In this document: in pieces, positions 16,011 through 24,791 of the stretch | Layout of the letters: each line of letters starts with the position of its first letter | Numbering within the stretch: the first letter of the stretch is position 1 | Assembly (NCBI RefSeq): GCF_040932435.1 | Contig: NZ_JBFQGA010000015.1 | Span: 1 to 64,000, forward strand | Length of the DNA: 64,000 nt | From: Kluyvera sp040932435 | GTDB lineage: Bacteria; Pseudomonadota; Gammaproteobacteria; Enterobacterales; Enterobacteriaceae | Direction of reading: 5' to 3' | Made by a program: the position numbers and the translations under genes | Notes under the pieces: generated by a model | Seen by the model: the letters and a program-made list of their open reading frames with translations, nothing else | Database searches by the model: none | Told to the model about the DNA's origin: nothing

Positions 16011-16020
16011 TCACCTAGAC

Positions 16021-16094
16021 TGCCTGATGGCGCTACGCTTATCAGGCCTACAGCATGACATTATGTAGGCCCGGTAAGCTTGCGCCACCGGGCA
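16021..16094. repeat. BIME (two REP units)
   Basis: The first unit reads GCCTGATGGCGCTACGCTTA... ending GGCCTACA; a second, GTAGGCCCGGTAAGCTTGCG..., ends in CCGGGCA in inverted orientation. It lies between the convergent yecA and tam genes. Confidence 0.85.
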
Positions 16095-16095
16095 C

Positions 16096-16857
16096 TTAGC
16101 GACGGCTCCGGCGCGCGACAATAAATAAACGCGGAAAGGCTAATAAAACCTGCCCGTTTGTTTGCTGCGGATAATGTTCCTCCAGCAACTGCAAATAACG
16201 GTGCAGAAAGGCCTGTTGTTGAGTGCTATCGAGATCCTGAAGGTAAGGGCGTAGCCCGGTGGCGCTTAGCCATTCAATGATTGCCTGATGCGACGCCAGC
16301 GGATGAAAATAGGTCGTTCGCCAAATATCAACATCACAACCACTCTGTGTCAGTAAATCGTAATAAATTTGTACGCTCGGTAGCGGCTTTCGCGCTCGCG
16401 GCGGATGTCCCAGCTCATGGGCCACCTGACGCATTGACGCATGCGAAGGCTCTTGCCAGTTATCCGGCATTTGGACCGCGAGGACGCCGTCCTTTACCAG
16501 CAATGAGGCGAGGTGCGGAAACAGGGCTTGGTGATCGCCGACCCACTGCAGCGACGCATTGGCATATAGCACATCTAGCGGCCTTTCCGGCTGCCACTCA
16601 CTGATATTCGCATCCACAAACTGGCAGTCAGGTAACGCTTGGCGGGCTTTTTCCAGCATAGCGGGGGAGTTATCCACGCCGGTTATCACCGCATCAGGCC
16701 AGACATCGCGCAGTAACTCAGTACTGTTACCTGGGCCGCAGCCAAGATCGGCAATGTGCTTAGCCGAAGGTTTGGCAATTCGAGCCAGCAGTTCCGCTGC
16801 CGGACGGGTGCGTTCGGTAGCAAATTGTAGATACAACGAGGGATTCCAGTCGGCCAT
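16096..16857 (-). CDS. tam: Trans-aconitate 2-methyltransferase
   Basis: 253 residues, with AAGGAG before the ATG. It begins MADWNPSLYLQFATERTRPA, nearly the same as K-12 Tam. The SAM-binding motif I is IADLGCGPGNSTELL (glycine-rich loop), followed by an acidic residue at ITGVDNSP, and motif IV lies around VLYANASLQWV. Tam methylates trans-aconitate, an inhibitory by-product of cis-aconitate, using S-adenosylmethionine in the cytoplasm. In K-12 tam lies elsewhere, near the ydd region, so this is a genomic rearrangement or independent placement. It sits downstream of the glutamate dehydrogenase gene, separated from it by a terminator. Confidence 0.9.
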   Translation of the reverse strand: MADWNPSLYLQFATERTRPAAELLARIAKPSAKHIADLGCGPGNSTELLRDVWPDAVITGVDNSPAMLEKARQALPDCQFVDANISEWQPERPLDVLYANASLQWVGDHQALFPHLASLLVKDGVLAVQMPDNWQEPSHASMRQVAHELGHPPRARKPLPSVQIYYDLLTQSGCDVDIWRTTYFHPLASHQAIIEWLSATGLRPYLQDLDSTQQQAFLHRYLQLLEEHYPQQTNGQVLLAFPRLFIVARRSRR

Positions 16858-16962
16858 GCTTGACTCCTTTGCGCGTGATTAACGGCATACAGCATAGCTC
16901 AGCGCAGGATGTCCGGTAGAAGAAAGGGGTAACGATTGATAAATAAAAGAGAAATGATTTGG

Positions 16963-16997
16963 AAAAAAGACGGTGAGCCGCCGAAGCCGCTCACCGT
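16963..16997 (-). terminator. Intrinsic terminator of the glutamate dehydrogenase gene
   Basis: On the minus strand the stem ACGGTGAGC / GCTCACCGT is followed by CTTTTTTCC. It lies 10 bp after the dehydrogenase stop. Confidence 0.85.
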
Positions 16998-17006
16998 GAT
17001 CAGCGC

Positions 17007-18281
17007 TTAGCCAGGATAGATCCCGCGATCTTTACGCGCTAGCAGAATGCGTTCACAGGCGACGATATAGGCCGCGGTGCGCAGAGAACAGGTTTTCTCC
17101 GCCGCTTTCTCCCACACGTGCACCATCGCATCCGTCATGATTCTGTCCATGCGGGCGTTGATTTCCTCTTCGCTCCAGAAGAAGCTCGCCATGTCTTGAA
17201 CCCATTCGAAATAACTGACGGTTACACCGCCGGCGTTACATACCACGTCAGGAACCACCACAATGCCGCGCTTAGCCAGCACGTCATCGGCGTCCGGGTA
17301 GGTTGGTCCGTTTGCGCCTTCCAAAACCAGTTTGCACTTCAGCACTTCTGCGCGCTGGCGGGTAATCTGGCCTTCCAGCGCTGCCGGGATCAGAATCTCC
17401 ATATCGACTTCCCAGAATGCCTCGTCGGCGACGGTGTCTGCGCCTGGGAATCCGGCGATCTGTTTATGCTCAAGCTGCCAAGCGGTTAGCGCATCCATAT
17501 CAATACCGGTGGTATTCACCAAGGTAGCGGTATGGTCCTGAATTGCGACAACGCGTGCACCGGCTGCGGCAAACAGGCGCGCGGCTTCACTGCCGACGTT
17601 ACCAAAGCCCTGAACCGCCACACGTGCGCCTTCTACTTCAATATTGGCGCGACGAGCCACTTCACGACCGCTGATATACACGCCGCGTCCGGTGGCTTTC
17701 TCACGACCCAGCGAGCCACCAAGATGAATAGGTTTACCGGTGACGACACCGGTAATGGTGGTGCCGTGGTTCATGGAATAGGTATCCATCATCCACGCCA
17801 TCACTTTGCCATTGGTGCCAACGTCCGGCGCGGGAATATCTTTTTGCGGCCCGATAATAATGCCGATTTCGCTAGTATAACGGCGTGTCAGGCGTTCAAG
17901 TTCGCCTTCTGAGAGTTCAAATGGATTGACGCGCACGCCGCCTTTCGCACCACCGTAAGGCAGGTTCAGGGCCGCACACTTGATGGTCATCCAGGCAGAA
18001 AGCGCCATGACTTCGTTAAGATCCACGTCCGGGTGATAGCGCACGCCACCTTTGCCCGGCCCGCGCGAAAGGTTGTGCTGTACACGATAGCCTTCGAAAT
18101 GGCGGATCGTGCCATCATCCATCTGCACGGGAATATCGACAATCAGCGCACGCTTTGGATGACGAAGCGTATCCACCCAGCGGGATAACTCACCGAGATA
18201 GGGGACGACGCGTTCGATTTGTTGCAGGTAGGTGTTCCAGGCAGATGTCTTGCTATCGGAAGCATAAGATAACTTATCCAT
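17007..18281 (-). CDS. Glutamate dehydrogenase (GluDH, likely NAD-dependent)
   Basis: 424 residues, the length of RocG/GudB-type hexameric GluDH and shorter than the 447-residue NADP-GdhA of K-12. Substrate-binding and catalytic motifs are KGGVRYHPDV and PYGGAKGGVR with the active-site Lys. The Rossmann fold has GFGNVGSEAARLF and then AIQDHTAT; the Asp after the second strand favours NAD+ over NADP+ (inference). It catalyses glutamate to 2-oxoglutarate plus ammonium, in this type usually the degradative direction. The neighbouring amino acid importer (10257-15247) and tyrP suggest an amino acid uptake and catabolism neighbourhood. AAGG precedes the start. Confidence 0.85.
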   Translation of the reverse strand: MDKLSYASDSKTSAWNTYLQQIERVVPYLGELSRWVDTLRHPKRALIVDIPVQMDDGTIRHFEGYRVQHNLSRGPGKGGVRYHPDVDLNEVMALSAWMTIKCAALNLPYGGAKGGVRVNPFELSEGELERLTRRYTSEIGIIIGPQKDIPAPDVGTNGKVMAWMMDTYSMNHGTTITGVVTGKPIHLGGSLGREKATGRGVYISGREVARRANIEVEGARVAVQGFGNVGSEAARLFAAAGARVVAIQDHTATLVNTTGIDMDALTAWQLEHKQIAGFPGADTVADEAFWEVDMEILIPAALEGQITRQRAEVLKCKLVLEGANGPTYPDADDVLAKRGIVVVPDVVCNAGGVTVSYFEWVQDMASFFWSEEEINARMDRIMTDAMVHVWEKAAEKTCSLRTAAYIVACERILLARKDRGIYPG

Positions 18282-18541
18282 GATAAACCTTAATCTTGTA
18301 AGTAATATGTTCTTAGTTCGCCGTGGTATGCAGAATTACTCACTGCATGAGTTAAATTTAACATTTATTTAAAAATTAGCACCTGTGTTGCACTAAAAAG
18401 AGGCAGCGACGCGGATATCTTTTTACCGCTGAAGTGAATATTTATTTGATTAGCTGGTGGGCAGTGGACGTGAGGAACTATTTTTTTGACTTGCTACTGG
18501 CATGATATGTGGGGTGTGAGTAAGGGATTAATTGCTAAATT

Positions 18542-18625
18542 CGTAGGCCGGATAAGCAAAGCGCCATCCGGCACACTGTGCACTGATTGCCGGATGGCGG
18601 CGTAAATGCCTTATCCGGCCTACTG
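18542..18625. repeat. BIME (inverted REP pair)
   Basis: GTAGGCCGGATAAGCAAAGC... and its inverted partner ...TGCCTTATCCGGCCTAC enclose a short spacer. The element lies in the gap between the GluDH promoter region and the 3' end of tyrP. The rest of 18282-18813 shows no gene that I can support. Confidence 0.9.
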
Positions 18626-18813
18626 TTCTTCTGAGTTCAACGCCTTAACTGATCAGCAGTAGGGATGTGACGGTTATTTTTAATATGCATGGACGATGAA
18701 TAAATACCCAGCAAATCAATTTTCCGTAATTATGATGAACCTCAAAGAATAACCAACATCCCAGAAACATTTTCAACGGGCGTTGACGATGTTTCTGGGA
18801 AAGTCTGATAGTT

Positions 18814-20025
18814 TTAGCCGACCGACGGTAGCAACCCGGTGGCAATCCCTGACTGGATCAGAATCACCGCAATCCCGCAGGCAAAGACCAGCCACAGCAT
18901 CGGCTTGCCCCCCGCGACGCGATATCCGCTATTCGGATGATGTTTACGGCTTTGCAGGGTGAGCAGGGAAGGAATAATCAGCGCCAGCACCGCCAAGGCA
19001 ACGCCGGCGTAACCTAACGCCATCACGAAACCACGCGGATAAAACAGCGCAAAAGCCAGCGGCGGGAGGAAGGTGATGACACCGGTTTGCAGACGCCCAC
19101 GCACGCTATTTTTGCGTTGGAACAGGTCGGCCAAGTAATCAAACAGCCCGAGCGCGACGCCGAGGAACGAGGTTGCCAGTGCTAGATCGGCAAACAGATG
19201 TACGGCCAACTCAACGTGCGGCGAGGCAACGACTTCACGGATAGCCATCAGTAGGCCGTTTAAGCCGCTATGTTGCGCCATCAGAGCGCCGAATACCGGT
19301 GCGTCAATGCTCCCAAGCGTCGCCAACTGCCAGAACAAATAGGCAACCAGTGGAATAGCGCTGCCAATGATAAATACCCGACGCAGCTTGCGAATGTCGC
19401 CGTTCATATAGCTGACAACGCTCGGCACGCTGCCATGGAAACCAAACGACGTGAAAATCACCGGAATGGCCGAAAGCGCCAGCCCTTGCTCCAGCGGCAA
19501 TGTGAGCAGGTTGATCTTGTGGATATGCGGCAGCAGCAGCGCCAGCATCACGATAAGGAAAATGATTTTGGCACTGAACAGGAAACGGTTGAAAAGATCG
19601 ACCAGTGAAGTGCCGATACAGATAACCAGCCCGCCGACTGCAGTGAAGAGTAGCACGCCAAGGGAGGGCGGCATGTCAATGCTGAGCCATTGGCTAAGAC
19701 TTGAGGCTAAGAGTTCACCGGCACCGCTGATATAGGCGGCGGTCAGAGCGTACATCAAGAACATCATGCTAAAGCCGGTCGCCCACTGTCCGTAGCGCCC
19801 AAGATAGCGCAGCGCGAGTGAACCCAGACCAGTATCGGCGGGAACATGCTGATAAACTTCCAGTAACAGCAGCGAGGTGTAGCACATTAGCGCCCACAGC
19901 CCCACTAATAGCACCAGCGTAACGCCAAAGCCGACGCCTGCGGAAGCCAATGGCATTGCCAACATCCCTGCGCCGATCGTGGTGCCAGCGACGATTAAAA
20001 TACTCCCTAATGTACGGTTTCTCAC
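18814..20025 (-). CDS. tyrP: Tyrosine:proton symporter TyrP
   Basis: 403 residues, as in K-12, with 11 predicted membrane helices. It starts at GTG 20025 (MRNRTLGSILIVAGTTIGAG) with GAGG upstream; the GTTIGAGMLAMP motif belongs to the aromatic amino acid permease family (TyrP, Mtr, TnaB). Other recognisable stretches are HVPADTGLGSLALRYLG and FGFHGSVPSVVSYM. It imports tyrosine across the inner membrane with protons. Two TyrR-like boxes overlap its promoter, as in K-12, so regulation by TyrR with tyrosine or phenylalanine is expected. Confidence 0.95.
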   Translation of the reverse strand: MRNRTLGSILIVAGTTIGAGMLAMPLASAGVGFGVTLVLLVGLWALMCYTSLLLLEVYQHVPADTGLGSLALRYLGRYGQWATGFSMMFLMYALTAAYISGAGELLASSLSQWLSIDMPPSLGVLLFTAVGGLVICIGTSLVDLFNRFLFSAKIIFLIVMLALLLPHIHKINLLTLPLEQGLALSAIPVIFTSFGFHGSVPSVVSYMNGDIRKLRRVFIIGSAIPLVAYLFWQLATLGSIDAPVFGALMAQHSGLNGLLMAIREVVASPHVELAVHLFADLALATSFLGVALGLFDYLADLFQRKNSVRGRLQTGVITFLPPLAFALFYPRGFVMALGYAGVALAVLALIIPSLLTLQSRKHHPNSGYRVAGGKPMLWLVFACGIAVILIQSGIATGLLPSVG

Positions 20026-20064
20026 GCTTTCCTCTACTTCAGAACGTCATTACAACGAAAGATG

Positions 20065-20134
20065 TCGCGCAGAGTATGTGATAGCGGCGTTTTCGTCAAA
20101 TCTGAATTACAGTCGCCGTATAGAATACTTTACG
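20065..20134 (-). promoter_or_regulatory. tyrP promoter with two TyrR-like boxes
   Basis: On the minus strand, CGTAAA-N6-TATACG and TGTAAT-N6-TTGACG lie at 20094-20134 with centres 23 bp apart, the spacing of paired TyrR boxes (consensus TGTAAA-N6-TTTACA). The second box overlaps a -35 TTGACG, which is followed after 17 bp by TACTCT as -10. The layout resembles the K-12 tyrP promoter. Confidence 0.6.
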
Positions 20135-20222
20135 CATTAATGGGGGGAGTGAGAAAACTGCGCTAGCGCAAAACATACAGTTTAAATGCAGGTTATGGTG
20201 GCGCTTTATTACGGGAGGAATA

Positions 20223-20462
20223 ATGGACTCAATTCACGGTCATGAAGTGCTTAACATGATGCTGGCGTCAGGTGAGCAATACAGTATTGAAAGTTTGGAG
20301 GCGGCCATTCACGCTCGCTTTGGCGAGCAGGCGCGTTTTCATACCTGTTCTGCCCAGAATATGAGCGCGGCGGAGCTGGTGGCTTTTTTACACAAGAAAG
20401 GAAAATTTATTCCGCAAGAATTTGGCTTTAATACCGCCGAAAATAAAATTTGTCGGCATTAA
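20223..20462 (+). CDS. yecH: YecH family protein
   Basis: 79 residues, the K-12 length, starting MDSIHGHEVLNMMLASG after a GGAGG ribosome binding site. Family hallmarks are FGEQARFHTCSAQNMSA and the metal-ligand-like ends His5-Gly-His7 and KICRH, suggesting a small metal-binding fold. The function is unknown. In K-12 it is also the divergent neighbour of tyrP and the convergent neighbour of ftnA, so this backbone segment is conserved. Confidence 0.95.
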   Translation: MDSIHGHEVLNMMLASGEQYSIESLEAAIHARFGEQARFHTCSAQNMSAAELVAFLHKKGKFIPQEFGFNTAENKICRH

Positions 20463-20464
20463 TC

Positions 20465-20489
20465 GGCAGCGGCGATAAACGCCGCTGCC
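20465..20489. terminator. Bidirectional terminator hairpin between yecH and ftnA
   Basis: GGCAGCGGCG (20465-20474) pairs with CGCCGCTGCC (20480-20489). An AT-rich, T-containing tail follows on the plus strand (ATTATTTTT). It separates two convergent genes. Confidence 0.7.
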
Positions 20490-20495
20490 TGATAA

Positions 20496-20993
20496 TTATT
20501 TTTGCGTATCGAGCGTTGCCAGCTCTTTATCAATAAAGTATAGCCCTTCGCCGCTTTTACCCGCCAGCGTCAATTTATCGATAACCGATTTAAACAACTT
20601 CTCTTCTTCATGCTGTTCTGCGACGTACCATTGCAGGAAATTAAAGGTTGGATAGTCCTGATTGATCATCGCGGCATGTGCCAGCTCGTTGATTTGCGCG
20701 GTGATCAACTGCTCGTGTTCATAGGTTACGCGGAACAATTCATCCAGTGATGCATATTCAGCAACCGGCGTTGGCACGGTGTTGATGCGCGGCAGGCTGC
20801 CGGTATCGGTCAGATAATCAAACAGGCGCTGCATGTGCGTCATTTCTTCTTGTGCGTGGCGACGTAAAAAAGCCGCCGCACCTTCAAAACTGTTGAAGCT
20901 GCACCAGGCGCTCATCTGTTGATACAGCAGCGAAGAATAGAGTTCGAGATTCATCTGTTCGTTTAATTTCTCGATCATTGGCGCTTTAAGCAT
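20496..20993 (-). CDS. ftnA: Ferritin FtnA
   Basis: 165 residues. The di-iron ferroxidase ligands of bacterial ferritin are present: Glu17 in MNLELYSS, and Glu50 and His53 in AQEEMTHM. ISO-typical EQLITAQINELAHAA and QHEEEKLFKS supply the remaining site. FtnA oxidises Fe(II) and stores ferric mineral in a 24-mer cage in the cytoplasm. The gene is close to the K-12 copy and shares its convergent terminator with yecH. FtnA in E. coli is induced by iron through Fur; I do not see a clear Fur box here. Confidence 0.97.
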   Translation of the reverse strand: MLKAPMIEKLNEQMNLELYSSLLYQQMSAWCSFNSFEGAAAFLRRHAQEEMTHMQRLFDYLTDTGSLPRINTVPTPVAEYASLDELFRVTYEHEQLITAQINELAHAAMINQDYPTFNFLQWYVAEQHEEEKLFKSVIDKLTLAGKSGEGLYFIDKELATLDTQK

Positions 20994-21185
20994 AGTTTCG
21001 CTCCTGAAAAATACGTTACAAGTTAATTACCGCGAAACTATAATTTGTTATTAAAATATTTGCAAAAGGTAAATATAAAATTATTTAGTTAATAATACGA
21101 ATGGGAATAAAACTCATTTGTTATAAATATAACGATAAATAAATGATGGGAATAAATAACGCCGGAAACATCCGGCGTAGGGTTA

Positions 21186-21521
21186 TTAATAATAAACAGC
21201 AGATGGTGGAACGCTGGCGATGCCCCGGCATTGATATTGCAGCGTGATCCGCTCGTTGAGACACATTGCGCCGCTGGTGGTAGTACAGGTGGTTATCGGC
21301 TGTCCGTAGGCAAATGCCGTGGCGTAACCCATCTGCTGACACGCCTTGTTGGCTTCCGAGCGAGCAAGATAGTCGTCGGTTTTGGCATTTTGTAAAATGG
21401 CTTGGCCGTAAGTCAGGCGTACAACGCCGCTATTGGCATCCACTTCACTGACGCTTGCCACACGGGGAATCGAACATGCGGAAAGTACCAGCAGGAAGGG
21501 GATTAAAATGAGGCTTTTCAT
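21186..21521 (-). CDS. yecR: YecR family lipoprotein
   Basis: 111 residues from the ATG at 21521; a TTG one codon upstream is less likely. The N-terminus is a type II signal with lipobox LVLSAC, so it is a lipoprotein. The mature part has SEVDANSGVVRLTYGQ and several Cys (ANKACQQMGYATA, TTCTTTSGAMC). K-12 yecR is part of the FlhDC/FliA flagellar regulon, and its position beside ftnA is conserved. The function is unknown. I do not see a convincing sigma-28 site upstream. Confidence 0.85.
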   Translation of the reverse strand: MKSLILIPFLLVLSACSIPRVASVSEVDANSGVVRLTYGQAILQNAKTDDYLARSEANKACQQMGYATAFAYGQPITTCTTTSGAMCLNERITLQYQCRGIASVPPSAVYY

Positions 21522-21606
21522 CAATTCGCTCTGCGCAATCTATCGTTACCTTATTGTAGACACCCGCCGTGTAGGCAATCCCTTGAATAGTCGCTATAAC
21601 CGCTGG

Positions 21607-23793
21607 CTAATCCAGTTGTGAATCATAAATCGCCCTAAACTGTAGCTGCAGCTCAGAGAACAGCGTCACCAGCGTGGGGTCAAAATGGCTGCCCGAACTG
21701 CTGATGATGATTTCACAGGCTTTTTCATGTGAGAAGCCGGGTTTATAGATGCGCTTTTGGCGCAGCGCATCGTAGACATCGGCAATCGCCATGATTCGTG
21801 CTTCCAGCGGAATTTTTTCGCCGCTCAGCCCTTCCGGATAACCTGAACCATCCCATTTTTCGTGATGATAATGGATTAAATTTTCCGCAACCGAGCCGAG
21901 GACCAGGCCCCGGACAATACGCCAGCCGATAACGGTATGTTGCTGGATCTGCTTGAACTCATCATCGGTGAGTTTGCCCTGTTTATGCAGAATATGTTCC
22001 GGTACGGCAATCTTGCCGATATCGTGAAGTGATGCATAGGTCTCAATGGCGCGAACCGTTTTGGACGGCAGCTTAAGACTGCGCGCCAGCAGGGTGCAGT
22101 AGGCCGCAACCCGGCGAATATGGCAGCCGGTTTCATCATCATGCACATGGTTAATTGTTTCCATTGCTTCGACAATACTTCGATTAATCGCGCGATTTTT
22201 ATTCATATGCCGCCACATCATCAGCATCATGCTGAGAATGAATAAAAGCAGCCCCAAAAGCCCGACGCTGATCACCTGTAATGCATTTTTACTCAGTGAA
22301 AAGGGCGTCTCGGCGCTGGTGGGCGGAGCGAGTTGATGGCGGTAGCTGGAGATGAGGTGCACCTGCGCCAGCAGAGAGTACAGCGGATGGTCGGGACTAA
22401 TCCAGGTCCCAATCTGATAGCTGGAATGGGTCAACCCGGCGACCTTCAGCGCGCCGCGGAACAGATCGCTGCCGCGCAGCGCTTGCTCAAGCGATGCTAA
22501 ATCCCCAAGGATGAAATCAATTTTGTTGTTGTCGATGGCGTCCAGCAGTTCATCAATTGATGTGCGGGAGACCAGCGTCACGTCAGTGCCAAACCGCTGG
22601 CGTAGATAATAGGCGGCGAATGAGCCGCGGATCACGCCAACGCGCTGATGTCGAACCTGTTCTTCATCAACAATAAACGGCTGGCCCATTTTGTTGTAGT
22701 AAGCGTTGTACCAGTTTGCCAGCGGCCCGACCAATCCTTCCATCTGCGCACCATTGCGCACATCAATAATATCGGCAAGATGAATCGGCCAGCTTTCATT
22801 TTGCATGCGTATCATGTAGTTACCGACAAACTGGACGTCGACGTTGATATTGAGCAGATCGCGTAGGTCGTTCACCATACTGATAGCACTGCCTTGATAG
22901 CCCTGATTGTCTTTCCAGATGATAGGGGCAAAACTTTCATTTTTTGGCAATTTTATGGTGAGGCGATTTTCCTGCAGCCAAGAGCGCTCCTCGTCGCTGA
23001 TGGTTAAATGGCTACGGAGGAATTCAATTTGGCTCTGCTCTTCTAGCGCCTTCAGCCTGCCGCTTTGCTGCCACTCGTTGATCAACTGGTCGATATTGCT
23101 GCGCATATACAGAAGCTCTGGGCTTAGGCCGAAAGAGGAGGTGATGCGCAGCGAGTTGAACGGGCGTGAGATGGTGTAGTAGAACTGCGGATTACCGATT
23201 TCGCGGTCTTCATTGATATAAAAATCCGCGCCGCCACTGCGGAGTATCTGTAACGCTTCTTTGCTGCTATCGACTTCAATAAGTTGCTGAAATTTTAGCG
23301 CCGGGAAAGCCTTTTTGACCAGTTCCTGAGTATGGTCGTTGCGGCGGAAGATAACGCGTGTGTTCTCAATATCCCGGATCGTTTTTGCCTGTCGCGTAAT
23401 GCTGGCGGCGACAATGCTATTGTCAAATAAACGGGCTGATAAAATGTTGTTGTGCAGATGTTCCTGCGTTTGCAGCACGCTGGCATAGAGGCCGTAATCG
23501 TGATGATGAAAGCGTTGCGCAAAGGTCGTGCCATCGATGGGGCGTAACGTTAGGTTATAGCCGTAGCGTGAATTAATGGCGTGCAGAAGCTCAGGGTAAA
23601 AGCCGCGATATTGCCCGCGGCTATCGCGCCACAGTTCAAAGCTGTCGGCATCAAGCACCCAAACGGGAATAGCTGTAGCTGACCTTGCCTTCTGCGGTGG
23701 GGCGGCGTGAGAGTAGGGCGTGCAAACGAATAACAGGGTCAGTAGAACAACCAGCCCCCGCCAGTGTCGAATAAATCGGCAGTCCTGTGTCAC
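21607..23793 (-). CDS. HD-GYP cyclic-di-GMP phosphodiesterase with two periplasmic solute-binding domains
   Basis: 728 residues from GTG 23793 (AGGA eight bases upstream). A signal or anchor helix lies at 10-30. Two SBP_bac_3-like domains follow, about residues 40-265 and 275-490, each like an amino acid binding protein (FELWRDSRGQYRGFYPELL, then IIWKDNQGYQGSAISMVNDL). A membrane helix at about 503-527 leads to the HD-GYP domain, with catalytic HDIGK at 590-594, HH at 643-644 and GYP at 651-653. All appear intact, so it probably cleaves c-di-GMP in response to a periplasmic ligand. K-12 has no HD-GYP protein. The position between yecR and azuC, near the flagellar regulon, suggests a motility or biofilm role (inference). 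Confidence 0.9.
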   Translation of the reverse strand: MTQDCRFIRHWRGLVVLLTLLFVCTPYSHAAPPQKARSATAIPVWVLDADSFELWRDSRGQYRGFYPELLHAINSRYGYNLTLRPIDGTTFAQRFHHHDYGLYASVLQTQEHLHNNILSARLFDNSIVAASITRQAKTIRDIENTRVIFRRNDHTQELVKKAFPALKFQQLIEVDSSKEALQILRSGGADFYINEDREIGNPQFYYTISRPFNSLRITSSFGLSPELLYMRSNIDQLINEWQQSGRLKALEEQSQIEFLRSHLTISDEERSWLQENRLTIKLPKNESFAPIIWKDNQGYQGSAISMVNDLRDLLNINVDVQFVGNYMIRMQNESWPIHLADIIDVRNGAQMEGLVGPLANWYNAYYNKMGQPFIVDEEQVRHQRVGVIRGSFAAYYLRQRFGTDVTLVSRTSIDELLDAIDNNKIDFILGDLASLEQALRGSDLFRGALKVAGLTHSSYQIGTWISPDHPLYSLLAQVHLISSYRHQLAPPTSAETPFSLSKNALQVISVGLLGLLLFILSMMLMMWRHMNKNRAINRSIVEAMETINHVHDDETGCHIRRVAAYCTLLARSLKLPSKTVRAIETYASLHDIGKIAVPEHILHKQGKLTDDEFKQIQQHTVIGWRIVRGLVLGSVAENLIHYHHEKWDGSGYPEGLSGEKIPLEARIMAIADVYDALRQKRIYKPGFSHEKACEIIISSSGSHFDPTLVTLFSELQLQFRAIYDSQLD

Positions 23794-24091
23794 AAGTCAA
23801 TTCCTTTGCAGTGACGATCCAATCCATGTAATCACGTATAAAAATCAGGGACTATTCTGGTCCTTCTCTATTCTAGTCGACAATTTTTCTACTGGATCCT
23901 CGATACCGTAAATAATTAACGGATTATGTAATGTTTTATCAATCGGGCAAAGAATCAAAAGTGTGACCGCATTGGTAAAAATCAAAACGTTTTTTCATAA
24001 AATTTGAAAGTGCGTTTGTCTGGTAGTAAGGTTATCGTAATGTAATCGACCGATTGCGGGTGAGCCCGCGTAGCTTTCAGGAGAGGAAAGA

Positions 24092-24730
24092 ATGAAAATT
24101 GCACTGATGATGGAAAATAGCCAGGCTAGCAAAAACGCGACGATTCATCATGAGTTAAAGAGCGTTGCGGATGAAAAAGGTTTTCCGGTCTATAACGTAG
24201 GCATGTCTGATGAAAATGATCATCACCTGACCTATATCCATCTGGGCATCATGGCGAGCATCCTGCTGAACTCGAAAGCGGTAGACTTCGTTGTGACGGG
24301 TTGCGGCACAGGTCAGGGCGCACTGATGTCTCTGAACATCCACCCGGGCGTAGTGTGCGGTTACTGCTTAGATCCGGCTGATGCTTTCCTGTTTGCGCAG
24401 ATTAACAACGGTAATGCCCTGTCTCTGGCATTCGCTAAAGGCTTTGGCTGGGGCGCAGAGCTGAACGTACGCTATATGTTCGAAAAAGCGTTCACCGGCC
24501 GCAATGGTGAAGGTTATCCACCAGAGCGTAAAGAACCGCAGGTGCGTAACGCGGGCATTCTGAATCAGGTTAAAGCGGCGGTGGTGAAAGAAAACTACCT
24601 GGATACCCTGCGCGCGATTGACCCTGAGTTGGTTAAAACCGCCGTTTCAGGTCAGCGTTTCCAGCAGTGCTTCTTCGAAAACTGCCAGAACAAAGAAATT
24701 GAAGCGTTCGTTCGTGAGATTTTGGCATAA
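24092..24730 (+). CDS. RpiB/LacA/LacB-family sugar(-acid) isomerase
   Basis: 212 residues with AGGAGAGG upstream. The N-terminal 150 residues follow the RpiB/LacAB fold: KIALMMENSQAS, then FVVTGCGTGQGALM with the catalytic Cys in the CGTGxG loop, and NNGNALSLAFAKGFGWG. The C-terminal 60 residues are longer than in RpiB (about 150). One family branch (DhuI) isomerises 4-deoxy-L-threo-5-hexosulose uronate from pectin or glycosaminoglycan breakdown, which would fit the pectin-related genes at 62018, but substrate assignment is open. It is monocistronic and ends in a strong terminator. The 298 bp upstream (23794-24091) hold no gene. Confidence 0.8.
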   Translation: MKIALMMENSQASKNATIHHELKSVADEKGFPVYNVGMSDENDHHLTYIHLGIMASILLNSKAVDFVVTGCGTGQGALMSLNIHPGVVCGYCLDPADAFLFAQINNGNALSLAFAKGFGWGAELNVRYMFEKAFTGRNGEGYPPERKEPQVRNAGILNQVKAAVVKENYLDTLRAIDPELVKTAVSGQRFQQCFFENCQNKEIEAFVREILA

Positions 24731-24754
24731 GCCAAACCGCAACAGCGCTGTAAA

Positions 24755-24780
24755 AACCCACGCATTGCGTGGGTTTTTTG
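24755..24780 (+). terminator. Intrinsic terminator after the isomerase gene
   Basis: AACCCACGC-ATT-GCGTGGGTT stem followed by TTTTT. Confidence 0.9.
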
Positions 24781-24791
24781 TTTATTGAAGC

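Noticed and set aside
21521..21620. sigma-28 promoter upstream of yecR
   Set aside because: Nothing close to TAAA-N15-GCCGATAA could be found, although the K-12 gene belongs to the flagellar regulon.
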